Below are positions 57,479 to 64,000 of a stretch of DNA of 64,000 nucleotides, piece by piece. The notes beneath the pieces are model-generated. The model was not told the origin of the DNA and searched no databases. It saw only the letters and a program-made list of their open reading frames with translations. The first letter of the stretch is position 1, and every line of letters begins with the position of its first letter. This DNA comes from Streptomyces sp. NP160 (GTDB lineage: Bacteria > Actinomycetota > Actinomycetes > Actinomycetales > Quadrisphaeraceae). The position numbers were made by a program, and so were the translations under genes. The stretch lies in assembly GCF_006335115.1 (NCBI RefSeq), contig NZ_VDMJ01000044.1, positions 85,863 through 149,862 of the forward strand, in the 5' to 3' direction.

Positions 57479-57560
57479 CGCGTCCACCCTCCCCGTCCTC
57501 ACCCGCGTCCCGCGTCGGGCCCGCTGCCGGAGCCGCTGCCGAGATCCGTTCCCGGTTGGC

Positions 57561-57586
57561 GGAACACTCCGGCGTGCTCCACCGTT
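57561..57586 (+). promoter_or_regulatory. Sigma-R-type promoter upstream of whiB1
   Basis: GGAAC (57561-57565), 18 nt, GTT (57584-57586), the same form as at 22006-22031. The expected start near 57593 gives a leader of about 225 nt to whiB1. The Streptomyces whiB1 homologue wblE is a known sigma-R target. Confidence 0.65.
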
Positions 57587-57719
57587 GGTCAGATCAGAGC
57601 ACGAGAAGTTCCAGACGGTGTTCCGGGCACCACGGACACCGGCACCAGACACCCCGCGAGTGACTCGCCGCAGTCAACCCTTGTGCAACACAGCGGACTC
57701 TGTGACGATACCTGCGGAC

Positions 57720-57771
57720 GGGGCGCCACTGAGCGCCCCATATACGTGTTCGGACTCGTGAACCGCTTCAC
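57720..57771. promoter_or_regulatory. Hairpin and palindrome in the whiB1 upstream region
   Basis: GGGGCGC (57720-57726), 6-nt loop, GCGCCCC (57733-57739); then the palindrome GTGAACCGCTTCAC (57758-57771). Both sit between the sigma-R-type promoter and the gene. The palindrome is a candidate regulator site. Confidence 0.5.
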
Positions 57772-57819
57772 AAGAGCGGAGCGACCGGACGACACCCCGA
57801 TCCACTGAGGAGCTCACTG

Positions 57820-58068
57820 ATGGACTGGCGGCACCGCTCAGCGTGCCTCGAGGAAGACCCCGAGCTGTTCTTCCCGATCGGCAACACGGGCCCTGCCCTG
57901 CTGCAGATCGAGGAGGCGAAGGCCATCTGCCGGCGCTGCGACGTCGTGGAGACCTGCCTGAAGTGGGCGCTGGAGAACGGACAGGACTCCGGCGTCTGGG
58001 GCGGCCTCTCCGAGGACGAGCGCCGCGCGCTCAAGCGCCGCACCGCGCGCGCCCGCCGCGCCGGCTGA
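57820..58068 (+). CDS. whiB1: WhiB-family iron-sulfur regulator WhiB1
   Basis: 82 residues, the WhiB1/WblE length. Four cluster cysteines: one in HRSACLEEDPELFF (residue 9), then CRRC and ETC-type spacing (ICRRCDVVETCLKW), followed by the G-[VI]-W-G-G turn and a basic C-terminus RALKRRTARARR. It binds a [4Fe-4S] cluster that reacts with nitric oxide and contacts the principal sigma factor. ATG at 57820 with GAGGAG upstream. It is followed by pdtaS on the opposite strand, as in M. tuberculosis. Confidence 0.95.
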   Translation: MDWRHRSACLEEDPELFFPIGNTGPALLQIEEAKAICRRCDVVETCLKWALENGQDSGVWGGLSEDERRALKRRTARARRAG

Positions 58069-58115
58069 ACCAGCCCGCGCCGCGCGCACGGTCGAGCACC
58101 GCAGAGCGCCGCACG

Positions 58116-58149
58116 CGAAGGGCCGCCCCCCGTCGGGGGCGGCCCTTCG
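58116..58149. terminator. Terminator between whiB1 and pdtaS
   Basis: CGAAGGGCCGCCCCC (58116-58130) pairs perfectly with 58135-58149; 4-nt loop CGTC. Confidence 0.88.
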
Positions 58150-58187
58150 TCGTCCAGCGCCCTCTCCAGCGCCGGACGGGCCGCGGC

Positions 58188-59681
58188 TCACGCGGTGACC
58201 GCCGCCGGGGCCCGGTCCCCGCGGGGCTCGTGCAGCTCGGCCCGGACCACGGCCTCGGCGCCGCCCCCGGGGCGGTTGCCCCAGACGATGCTGCCGCGCA
58301 GCTCCCCCTGCACCAGCGCCTGCACGATCTGCGTGCCCAGGCCGCCGGCGTGCGGGGAGAAGTCCTCCGGCAGGCCCGCGCCGTCGTCGGCGACGGTGGC
58401 GACCAGGGAGGTCCCGTCGCGCTCGGCGCGCACCTCGACGCGGCCGTCACCCCCGCGCAGGCCGTGCTCCACGGCGTTGGTGACCAGCTCGGTGAGCACG
58501 AGGGCCAGCGCCGTCGCGTCCTCGGCGCCGACCTGCCCGAAGGTGCCGATCCGCCGGACGCCGGCGGCGCCGTGGCTGGCGGCGAGGCTGGCGATGAGCT
58601 GCAGCCCCCGGTCCATGACGTCGTCGAACTCGACGACCTCCTCGAACCCCGCCGACAGCGTCTCGTGGACCAGGGCGATGGTGCTGACGCGGCGCATCGC
58701 CTCCTCGAGGGCGGCTCGGCCCGCGTCGGACTCGATGCGGCGGGTCTGCAGCCGCAGCAGCGCCGAGACCGTCTGCAGGTTGTTCTTCACCCGGTGGTGG
58801 ATCTCGCGGATGGTCGCGTCCTTGGTGAGCAGCTCCTGCTCGCGGCGGCGCAGCTCGGTGACGTCGCGGCACAGCACCAGCGCGCCGGTGCGCACGCCCT
58901 CCTCCAGCAGCGGCACGGCCCGCAGCGACAGCGCCGCCTGGCGCGACTCCACGTCGCAGCGCCACGGGGCGCGCCCGGTGACCACCAGCGGCAGCGTCTC
59001 GTCCACCTGGTGGGTGCTGTCCAGGCAGCTGGCGGTGACCTCCGCCAGGGACCTGCCGACGAGGTCGCCGGTGAAGCCGAGGCGGCGGTAGTCGGAGCGC
59101 GCGTTGGGGCTGGCGTAGACGACCACGCCCTCCACGTCGAGGCGGACCAGGCCGTCGCCGACGCGCGGGGCGCCGCGCCGGGTGCCCGTGGGCGCCCCCT
59201 GGTGGGGGAAGGCGCCCTCGGAGACCATCCGCGCCAGCGCGTCGGCGCACTGCAGGTAGTTGCGCTCCAGGCGGGAGGGCGCGCGCGGCACCGACAGGCT
59301 CGTGTCGCGCGACATCACCGCGATGACGCGGCCCTGGCGCACCACCGGCACGGTCTCCTCGCGCACCGGGGAGCCGTCCAGCCACTCCGGGTCGTGGTCG
59401 CGGCAGATGCGCGCCTCGGCGTACGCCCGGTCGACCTGCTCGCGCTGGCCCGGGGTGATGCGCGTGCCCACGACGTCCTCGTCGTGGACGGTGACGCCGG
59501 TGCTGGGGCGGCAGTGGGCGACGACGACGAAGCCGCCGTCGCTGTCGGGCACCCACAGCAGCAGGTCGGCGAAGGACAGGTCGGAGAGCATCTGCCAGTC
59601 GCCGACGAGCAGGTGCAGCCACTCCTCGTCAGCGGGGTCGAGGACTCCCAGCCTGCGCACGAGCGAGCTCAGGGTCGGCAC
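58188..59681 (-). CDS. pdtaS: Sensor histidine kinase PdtaS
   Basis: 497 residues, soluble. N-terminal GAF-type domain (about 1-150), PAS domain (about 170-285, DVEGVVVYASPNARSDYRRL), then HisKA_2 with the phospho-acceptor in REIHHRVKNNLQTVSALLRL, and a HATPase domain (LTELVTNAVEHGLRG; VADDGAGLPEDF). Its partner PdtaR is an ANTAR-type RNA-binding antiterminator, not present here. GTG at 59681 lies 7 nt after TAGGGT, leaderless-type. Order whiB1-pdtaS as in mycobacteria. Confidence 0.92.
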   Translation of the reverse strand: MPTLSSLVRRLGVLDPADEEWLHLLVGDWQMLSDLSFADLLLWVPDSDGGFVVVAHCRPSTGVTVHDEDVVGTRITPGQREQVDRAYAEARICRDHDPEWLDGSPVREETVPVVRQGRVIAVMSRDTSLSVPRAPSRLERNYLQCADALARMVSEGAFPHQGAPTGTRRGAPRVGDGLVRLDVEGVVVYASPNARSDYRRLGFTGDLVGRSLAEVTASCLDSTHQVDETLPLVVTGRAPWRCDVESRQAALSLRAVPLLEEGVRTGALVLCRDVTELRRREQELLTKDATIREIHHRVKNNLQTVSALLRLQTRRIESDAGRAALEEAMRRVSTIALVHETLSAGFEEVVEFDDVMDRGLQLIASLAASHGAAGVRRIGTFGQVGAEDATALALVLTELVTNAVEHGLRGGDGRVEVRAERDGTSLVATVADDGAGLPEDFSPHAGGLGTQIVQALVQGELRGSIVWGNRPGGGAEAVVRAELHEPRGDRAPAAVTA

Positions 59682-59688
59682 GTGCTGA

Positions 59689-59737
59689 ACCCTAGAGGGC
59701 GCCCAGGAGGGCCCGCGCCCGCCTCCGGACCTACGGT
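59689..59737. promoter_or_regulatory. Divergent leaderless -10 boxes for pdtaS and DUF2505
   Basis: TAGGGT on the minus strand (59694-59689), 7 nt before the pdtaS GTG; TACGGT on the plus strand (59732-59737), 6 nt before the DUF2505 GTG. No Shine-Dalgarno for either gene. Confidence 0.55.
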
Positions 59738-59743
59738 GGGCGG

Positions 59744-60259
59744 GTGCGCCTCGACGTCCTGCTCCGCTACCCCGGCGACCCGCACCGCGTGGCGCAGCTC
59801 CTCGCCGACCCCGCGGTGCTGGACCAGCTGCTCGAGGCCAGCGACGCGCTGTCGCACGAGGTGGCGGTGGAGGGCGGTCCCGAGGGGCGGTTCGTGGTGA
59901 CCGTCGACCGCGTGCTGCCCACCGACGAGCTGCCCGACGTCGCCCGGCGGTTCGTGGGCGCCTCGATGCGGCTGCGCCAGGTCGACACCTGGGAGGCGCC
60001 CGCCGCGGACGGCTCCCGGTCCGGCACCACCGAGCTGCAGGTGCCCGGAGCGCCGGTCAGCGCGACGGCGACCACCGCGCTGCGCCCCGTGCGCACCGGG
60101 GTGGTCCCGGGCCGCGGCGTGCACACCGAGCACTCCGTGAGCGGCACGCTGACGGCCTCGGTCCCGCTGCTGGGGGGCAGGATCGAGCGCGCCGCCGAGG
60201 AGCCGGTCGTGCGCGCCCTGCGCGACCAGGAGCGGGAGATCGCCCAGCTGCTCGGCTGA
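59744..60259 (+). CDS. DUF2505 domain protein
   Basis: 171 residues, SRPBCC-like fold expected: LRYPGDPHRVAQLLADPAVL at the start, a central beta-rich part, and a C-terminal helix RAAEEPVVRALRDQEREIAQ. DUF2505 proteins are conserved in actinobacteria, possibly binding a hydrophobic ligand. GTG at 59744, 6 nt after TACGGT. Its stop codon lies in a 13-bp tandem repeat. Confidence 0.82.
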   Translation: MRLDVLLRYPGDPHRVAQLLADPAVLDQLLEASDALSHEVAVEGGPEGRFVVTVDRVLPTDELPDVARRFVGASMRLRQVDTWEAPAADGSRSGTTELQVPGAPVSATATTALRPVRTGVVPGRGVHTEHSVSGTLTASVPLLGGRIERAAEEPVVRALRDQEREIAQLLG

Positions 60260-60278
60260 GCCGGTCGGCTGAGCCGGT
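60253..60278. repeat. 13-bp tandem duplication including the DUF2505 stop
   Basis: Two exact copies of CGGCTGAGCCGGT; the first holds the stop TGA. Confidence 0.85.
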
Positions 60279-60290
60279 CGGTCGAGTCGG

Positions 60291-60854
60291 TCAGCCCAGC
60301 TCGGCAGCGAGCGCCTCCAGCTCGGAGGCGTCGTACCAGAGCAGGTCGTGCCCCTGGGCGCCGTCCACCGTGAAGGCGGCGTCCTCGTCGCCAACGTCCG
60401 CGGCGGGCAGCGCCGCCGCGGCGGCGGCCACGTCGGTGGCCGCCTCGACCTCGTCGACGTGGGCGCTGACCACCGCGGACAGGGCCAGCGGCTCGGTGAG
60501 GTCCACACGGGAGAGCGCCTCGGCGGGGTCGTCGTCAGCCACCGGGCGGGGGGACGCCTGCGCGGCGGGGACGTCGGCGGCGAGCACCAGCCGCCGGGCG
60601 GTCGCCCCTCCCCCGGAGGTCCCGGCCGAGCCGGTGGCGGCGATGAGGCGCAGGGAGGAGTCGGCGGCGTCGAGCATGGCCGCCAGCTCCAGCTCCTCGG
60701 CGTCGCCCTCGGTGTAGTGCTCGCGCAGGGCCGGGGTGACGGCGTGCACCGGGGCGTCGTCCGGGAGCCGCCCGCTGCGCAGGCACTCGGGGAGCTGCTC
60801 CGGCCGCAGGGCCGCGTAGACGCGCTCGGGGGCGCTGCCGAGGGAGGGGCTCAC
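60291..60854 (-). CDS. DUF6912 family protein
   Basis: 187 residues: ERVYAALRPEQLPECLRSGR, HAVTPALREHYTEGDAEELE and LAAMLDAADSSLRLI, a pattern of a conserved actinobacterial family (DUF6912) of unknown function. Acidic C-terminus. GTG at 60854 overlaps the TadZ-like stop by 4 bp, so it is co-translated with the pilus-type genes upstream, though it has no obvious pilus role. Confidence 0.75.
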   Translation of the reverse strand: MSPSLGSAPERVYAALRPEQLPECLRSGRLPDDAPVHAVTPALREHYTEGDAEELELAAMLDAADSSLRLIAATGSAGTSGGGATARRLVLAADVPAAQASPRPVADDDPAEALSRVDLTEPLALSAVVSAHVDEVEAATDVAAAAAALPAADVGDEDAAFTVDGAQGHDLLWYDASELEALAAELG

Positions 60855-62317
60855 CCGCGCATCCTGGCCCACGCTCGGCGCCGGGGACGCACGGGGGCCG
60901 CGACGGTGGCACCGCCGTCGTCGTGACGCGCCGCGGCCACGAGCTCGGCGGCCAGCGCCGCCAGGGCGGCACGGGCCGGGGAGCCCGGCGAGGACTCGCG
61001 CAGCGTGCGCCCGGTCAGGAGGGCGGCGTCGCAGGCCGCGCGGTCGTCGGGGACCAGCAAAGCGTCGCGCACCCCCGCGTAGCGGGCCAGCGCCTCCGCC
61101 ACGCGGGCGGCCGGGCCGTGGCCGACGGCCGCCGAGCGGACCTTGGTGACCACCGCGCGGCGGCGCTCCACGGCGTCCGGCTGGGCCTCCGCGAGGTCCC
61201 CCAGGGCGCGGACCAGGCGCTGCAGGCCCACCGGGTCCGCCTGGCCCACCACGAGCACCTCGTCGGCCGCGGCCAGCGCCGTGGTGGTGGCCGCGTTGCG
61301 GCGGGGAGCGGCCGTGTCGAGCACGAGCTCCTCGTCCTGCTCCAGCGGCGCCGCGCAGTCGACGACCGTCCAGGTGGCCGCCGAGCGGCACGTCGACCAC
61401 AGCTCCTCGAGGGCGGCGGCGCCGAGCTCGTGCCAGCGCTCGGCGCGGGGCAGCCCCGTCAGCACCGACATCCGCGGCAGGGCCGACGGCGCGAGCTGCA
61501 GCAGCCGCCCCGGCGTCAGGGTGCCTGCCGCGGCGGCCCGGCAGGCGGCGGCCACGCCCGCGGTCTCGTCGAGCAGACCGAGCACCTGCGCGGTGCTGGC
61601 GGCCCAGGTGTCGGCGTCCACCAGCAGCACGTGCTCGCCGAGCGCGGCGAGCTCCGCGGCCAGCGACACCGCGACCGTCGTGCGACCGGGGGCCCCCGGA
61701 GCCCCCCACACGGCGACGAGGCGCCCGGAGCGGCCCGGCAGCAGCGCGGCCTCCGGCTCGTCACCGCCGTCTGCGGGGTGGCCGAGCGCGTCGGGCGCTG
61801 CGTCCTGCGGCGACGGGGCCGCGGGACCCGGCAGGGCGCGCTCCGCGGCAGGGACCGGTGCCGGAGCCGGGACGGAGGTGCTCGGTGTGCTCCCCGCGGG
61901 CGCTGCACGCCCCCGCGTCCCACCGAACGCCAGCCCGGCGACGGCTGCGCCGACCACCGCGGCCACCTCCTCACCGGGCGCCCCCGCTGCCACCTGCCGG
62001 ACCACCCCGAGGGCGGTGAGCCGGGCGGCAGCCGCCGCCGTCCCCGCAGCAGGCAGCACCCCCACCACGGCGGTGCCCTGCGCGGCGAGGCGGGCGAGGG
62101 CCTCGCGGTCGAGGCGGTGCAGGTCCGCGGACACGAGCGCAGCCCGGCCGTGGCCCGCGGCGCTCGCGGACAGCAGCTCCCCCAGGTCGGCGCAGCGGCG
62201 CACCACCGCGACCCCGGCGGTGCGGCCGAGGGCGGCCACCAGCTGGGCCTCCTCCGGCCCGGGGACCGCGGTGAGCAGGGGCAGTGGGGATGCGCCCCGG
62301 CGCGGGACCGCCCCCAC
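60851..62317 (-). CDS. TadZ/CpaE-like (Ssd-like) MinD-fold protein
   Basis: 488 residues. N-terminal receiver-like region (about 1-120), Pro/Ala linker, then a MinD/ParA-type domain with a deviant P-loop (VWGAPGAPGRTTVAVSLAAE, Arg where Lys is usual) and LLVDADTWAAS. Related to TadZ, which places the Tad apparatus, and to the mycobacterial Ssd protein next to tadA. Here it lies 12 kb from tadA, following the SAF gene with stop and start codons touching. GTG at 62317. Confidence 0.78.
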   Translation of the reverse strand: MGAVPRRGASPLPLLTAVPGPEEAQLVAALGRTAGVAVVRRCADLGELLSASAAGHGRAALVSADLHRLDREALARLAAQGTAVVGVLPAAGTAAAAARLTALGVVRQVAAGAPGEEVAAVVGAAVAGLAFGGTRGRAAPAGSTPSTSVPAPAPVPAAERALPGPAAPSPQDAAPDALGHPADGGDEPEAALLPGRSGRLVAVWGAPGAPGRTTVAVSLAAELAALGEHVLLVDADTWAASTAQVLGLLDETAGVAAACRAAAAGTLTPGRLLQLAPSALPRMSVLTGLPRAERWHELGAAALEELWSTCRSAATWTVVDCAAPLEQDEELVLDTAAPRRNAATTTALAAADEVLVVGQADPVGLQRLVRALGDLAEAQPDAVERRRAVVTKVRSAAVGHGPAARVAEALARYAGVRDALLVPDDRAACDAALLTGRTLRESSPGSPARAALAALAAELVAAARHDDGGATVAAPVRPRRRAWARMRG

Positions 62318-63040
62318 TCAGCGGCCCGCCGGGGCTGAGCCGGGCACGAGGACCAGCGAGACGGTCGCACCGTCGGCCAGGGCCTGCAGCGCCTGCTGCA
62401 GCTCGGCCGGCGGCAGCTGCACCTGCACGAGCCCGCCGCGACCGGTGGCGAAGGACCCGCCCTCGGTGACGACCTCCTGGACCACGGCGGCCGCCGCGAG
62501 CTGGCGCGGTCCGCTCACCTCCTGCGCCGCGGCGCTCGGCCCGCCCGCCGCGGCGGCGGCCGCCACGGGGGCACCGCGGGTCGGGGCCGGGGTCACCCAG
62601 ACGTCGACGAGCGCCCCGGCGACCAGGCCGGAGGGCAGCGGGCCCGTCACGGGCAGGCCCACCGGGCGCGTGGTGAGGGCCGCGGCGCTGCCCACCGCGC
62701 TGCGCGGCAGCAGGTCACCCGACCCGACCTCGCGCAGGGCCACCGCCCCGTGCGGGGGCTGCGCGTCCGCGGCCAGGTAGCCGCCCGCACCGCCCTCGAG
62801 GTGGACGCGGACCGCGCGGACGTCCTCGGCGGTGATCTCCTCGCCGGGCACGAGGGTGTGCGCCGCCACCCACACCGGCACCGTGGAGTCCGCGGCGGAC
62901 ACCACGCGGGCGCCCACCAGCACCGAGGCCAGCACCAGGACCAGGCCGACGACGAGGCGGGGGTCCCGCCACGACGGGGCGCGCAGGCGAGCGGCGAGCG
63001 GCGACGCGGGGGTGAGCGCTGTCGGGCGGACGGCGGCCAT
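62318..63040 (-). CDS. CpaB/RcpC-like SAF-domain pilus protein
   Basis: 240 residues. N-terminal transmembrane segment (LVVGLVLVLASVLVGARVVS), SAF domain (HTLVPGEEITAEDVRAVRVH; ALREVGSGDLLPRSAVG), and a C-terminal extracytoplasmic part. CpaB proteins gate Flp pilus assembly. ATG at 63040 with AGGAG 5 nt upstream. First gene of the cpaB-tadZ-DUF6912 operon. Confidence 0.82.
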   Translation of the reverse strand: MAAVRPTALTPASPLAARLRAPSWRDPRLVVGLVLVLASVLVGARVVSAADSTVPVWVAAHTLVPGEEITAEDVRAVRVHLEGGAGGYLAADAQPPHGAVALREVGSGDLLPRSAVGSAAALTTRPVGLPVTGPLPSGLVAGALVDVWVTPAPTRGAPVAAAAAAGGPSAAAQEVSGPRQLAAAAVVQEVVTEGGSFATGRGGLVQVQLPPAELQQALQALADGATVSLVLVPGSAPAGR

Positions 63041-63211
63041 GGCGGCTCCTGGCGGTGCGGGTGCGGGTGGGGCGTCCTGGAGGGTGGCAGCCGGGAGCGG
63101 GCCGGTCAGGGCCCTCGCACGCCGGATCGCTCCGTCCGGGTGGCGGCGACGCCCGAGTGGATCATCACCCCTGTGTCTCCCGAGAGAGGTGCACCACGCT
63201 GCGCTCGTCCA

Positions 63212-63228
63212 GGTCACAGCGGGTGACC
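63212..63228. promoter_or_regulatory. 17-bp palindrome between the cpaB-like and excisionase-type genes
   Basis: GGTCAC, AGCGG, GTGACC. A candidate operator in the 237-bp divergent gap 63041-63277, possibly bound by the adjacent DNA-binding protein. GATCATCACCC at 63160-63170 resembles one arm of the palindrome at 49324. Confidence 0.5.
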
Positions 63229-63277
63229 GGCTGTGGAAAGCGGCCGCTGGGCACCACCGGCGTGGGACCATCCGGGG

Positions 63278-63529
63278 GTGGCCGCGCGCTTCATGACCCT
63301 CGCCGACGTGGCCGAGACCCTACAGGTCTCGGCCGTGCAGGCCTACGCCCTGGTGCGCAGCGGCGAGCTCCCGGCCATCAAGGTGGGCGGCCGGGGGCAG
63401 TGGCGCGTCGAGATCTCCGTGCTGGAGGACTACATCCAGGGCAAGTACGCCGAGACGCGTGCGCTCGTGGCCTCCCAGTCGGAGCTCGAGGGTGCCCAGG
63501 AGGCCCGGTCGAGCGCACTGCGCGGCTGA
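63278..63529 (+). CDS. Excisionase/MerR-type winged helix DNA-binding protein
   Basis: 83 residues: MTLADVAETLQVSAVQAYAL then SGELPAIKVGGRGQWRVEIS and VLEDYIQ, a complete excisionase-family DNA-binding fold with a short C-terminal tail, as in small actinobacterial regulators conserved beside this locus. GTG at 63278 is 6 nt after GACCAT with no Shine-Dalgarno; ATG 63293 is the alternative start. No integrase or phage gene is near, so it is more likely a housekeeping regulator. Confidence 0.85.
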   Translation: MAARFMTLADVAETLQVSAVQAYALVRSGELPAIKVGGRGQWRVEISVLEDYIQGKYAETRALVASQSELEGAQEARSSALRG

Positions 63530-63577
63530 CCACCCGGCCCTGCGGGCGCGCTGGGCGCCTCGAGCGGGCCAGCCGGC

Positions 63578-64000
63578 TCAGACCGACCGGCGCAGGCAGG
63601 CCAGCGCCGCCAGCGGCACCGTGACCACCCCGCGGACGGCCCCGGGGCGGCGCGGCTCGTCGACGGCGTGACGGGCGAGGTCGAGGTGGTCGGCACCCAC
63701 GCGGTCCACGGTGCCGGTGATCGCACCACCCCCGGTCTCGCGAAGCCAGATCCGCACCGCTGAGCGGTCGCGGGCGACGCCGCGCAGCGCGGACGCCAGA
63801 CCGAGCCGGTTCTCGACGGCGCCCGCCGGGGCGGCCAGGGAGCGCGTCAGGCCGTCGAGGAGCACCACGGCCACCAGCGGCACGAGCGCCTCTCCGGCGG
63901 CCTCCTCCACCAGCAGCCAGTCGGGCCCGGCGGCGCGCAGGGCGCCCTCCACCGCCTCGCCACCCGCCAGCCGCAGCGCCACGCGCTGCCCCGCGGAGGC
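63578..64000 (-). CDS. Conserved actinobacterial protein, 5' end cut by window edge
   Basis: At least 140 residues in an open frame reaching the right edge; the true start is outside or is the GTG at 63982. Two similar halves of small beta-barrel look (LRLAGGEAVEGALRAAGPDW; GTVDRVGADHLDLARHAVDE) and NRLGLASALRGVARDRSAVR between. It resembles a conserved hypothetical found next to the excisionase-type gene in other actinobacteria. Function unknown. Confidence 0.7.
   Translation of the reverse strand, partial: ASAGQRVALRLAGGEAVEGALRAAGPDWLLVEEAAGEALVPLVAVVLLDGLTRSLAAPAGAVENRLGLASALRGVARDRSAVRIWLRETGGGAITGTVDRVGADHLDLARHAVDEPRRPGAVRGVVTVPLAALACLRRSV

Noticed and set aside
63278-63529. Excisionase-type gene as a sign of a prophage or integrative element
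   Set aside because: No integrase, attachment-site repeat or phage gene is nearby, and the neighbours are typical chromosomal actinobacterial genes.

Overview
The window is chromosomal DNA of a very GC-rich actinomycete (roughly three quarters G+C by eye). The markers are WhiB1, Lsr2, the sigma-R/RsrA redox pair, SigF with a UsfX-type anti-sigma factor, a mycobacterial-type 2-oxoglutarate decarboxylase, GuaB1, the 24-residue ribosomal protein bL37, many GTG starts, and initiator-Met and Arg(CCG) tRNAs. Several blocks keep the order known from Mycobacterium and Streptomyces: sigR-rsrA near aroA-rsgA-hisN, whiB1 next to pdtaS, and a tad pilus operon. A Kineosporiales-like genus is possible, but the sequence alone does not fix it. 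I see no insertion sequence, prophage or CRISPR array.

Region 1 (1-8435) is a catabolic module for putrescine and GABA. A flavin amine oxidase, an APC permease and a succinate-semialdehyde-type dehydrogenase form one operon with 4-bp start/stop overlaps. GABA transaminase and glutamate dehydrogenase form a second operon, divergent from a LysR regulator. A 68-bp promoter/operator module with identical internal spacing lies before both operons, which strongly suggests one LysR regulon. Region 2 (8551-20600) holds tRNA-Arg, an anchored M15 peptidase, GuaB1, the large Kgd enzyme, an SGNH-like protein without its serine, an MDR oxidoreductase, a YihY protein and a PilT-type ATPase.

Region 3 (20741-27240) holds bL37, rsrA, sigR with a sigma-R-type promoter of its own, DoxX, aroA, rsgA, a DUF2087 protein and hisN. 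Region 4 (27260-44317) holds a DszC-like monooxygenase behind a cysteine-type leader peptide, an MFS pump, tRNA-fMet, UPF0182, a PDZ/Lon-like protease, an epimerase-like protein, a DUF2342 metalloprotease, a Nudix hydrolase, a serine hydrolase, a YgjP-like metalloprotease, DUF5679, a ThiF-like protein, an ABC1 kinase and Lsr2.

Region 5 (44333-53838) is a Tad/Flp pilus operon (tadA-B-C, flp, two tadE-like, tadG-like) divergent from a 1,449-residue FHA-FtsK/EssC-like ATPase. Region 6 (53857-64000) holds an exonuclease/endonuclease/phosphatase protein, a GNAT, the usfX-sigF pair, whiB1 behind a second sigma-R-type promoter, the PdtaS kinase, DUF2505, DUF6912, the displaced pilus genes tadZ-like and cpaB-like, and a small excisionase-type DNA-binding protein.

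Two styles of expression stand out. Operons are tightly packed with repeated GTGA or ATGA overlaps. At least nine genes have a TANNNT -10 box only 6-8 nt before the start codon and no Shine-Dalgarno sequence, which is the mark of leaderless mRNAs.
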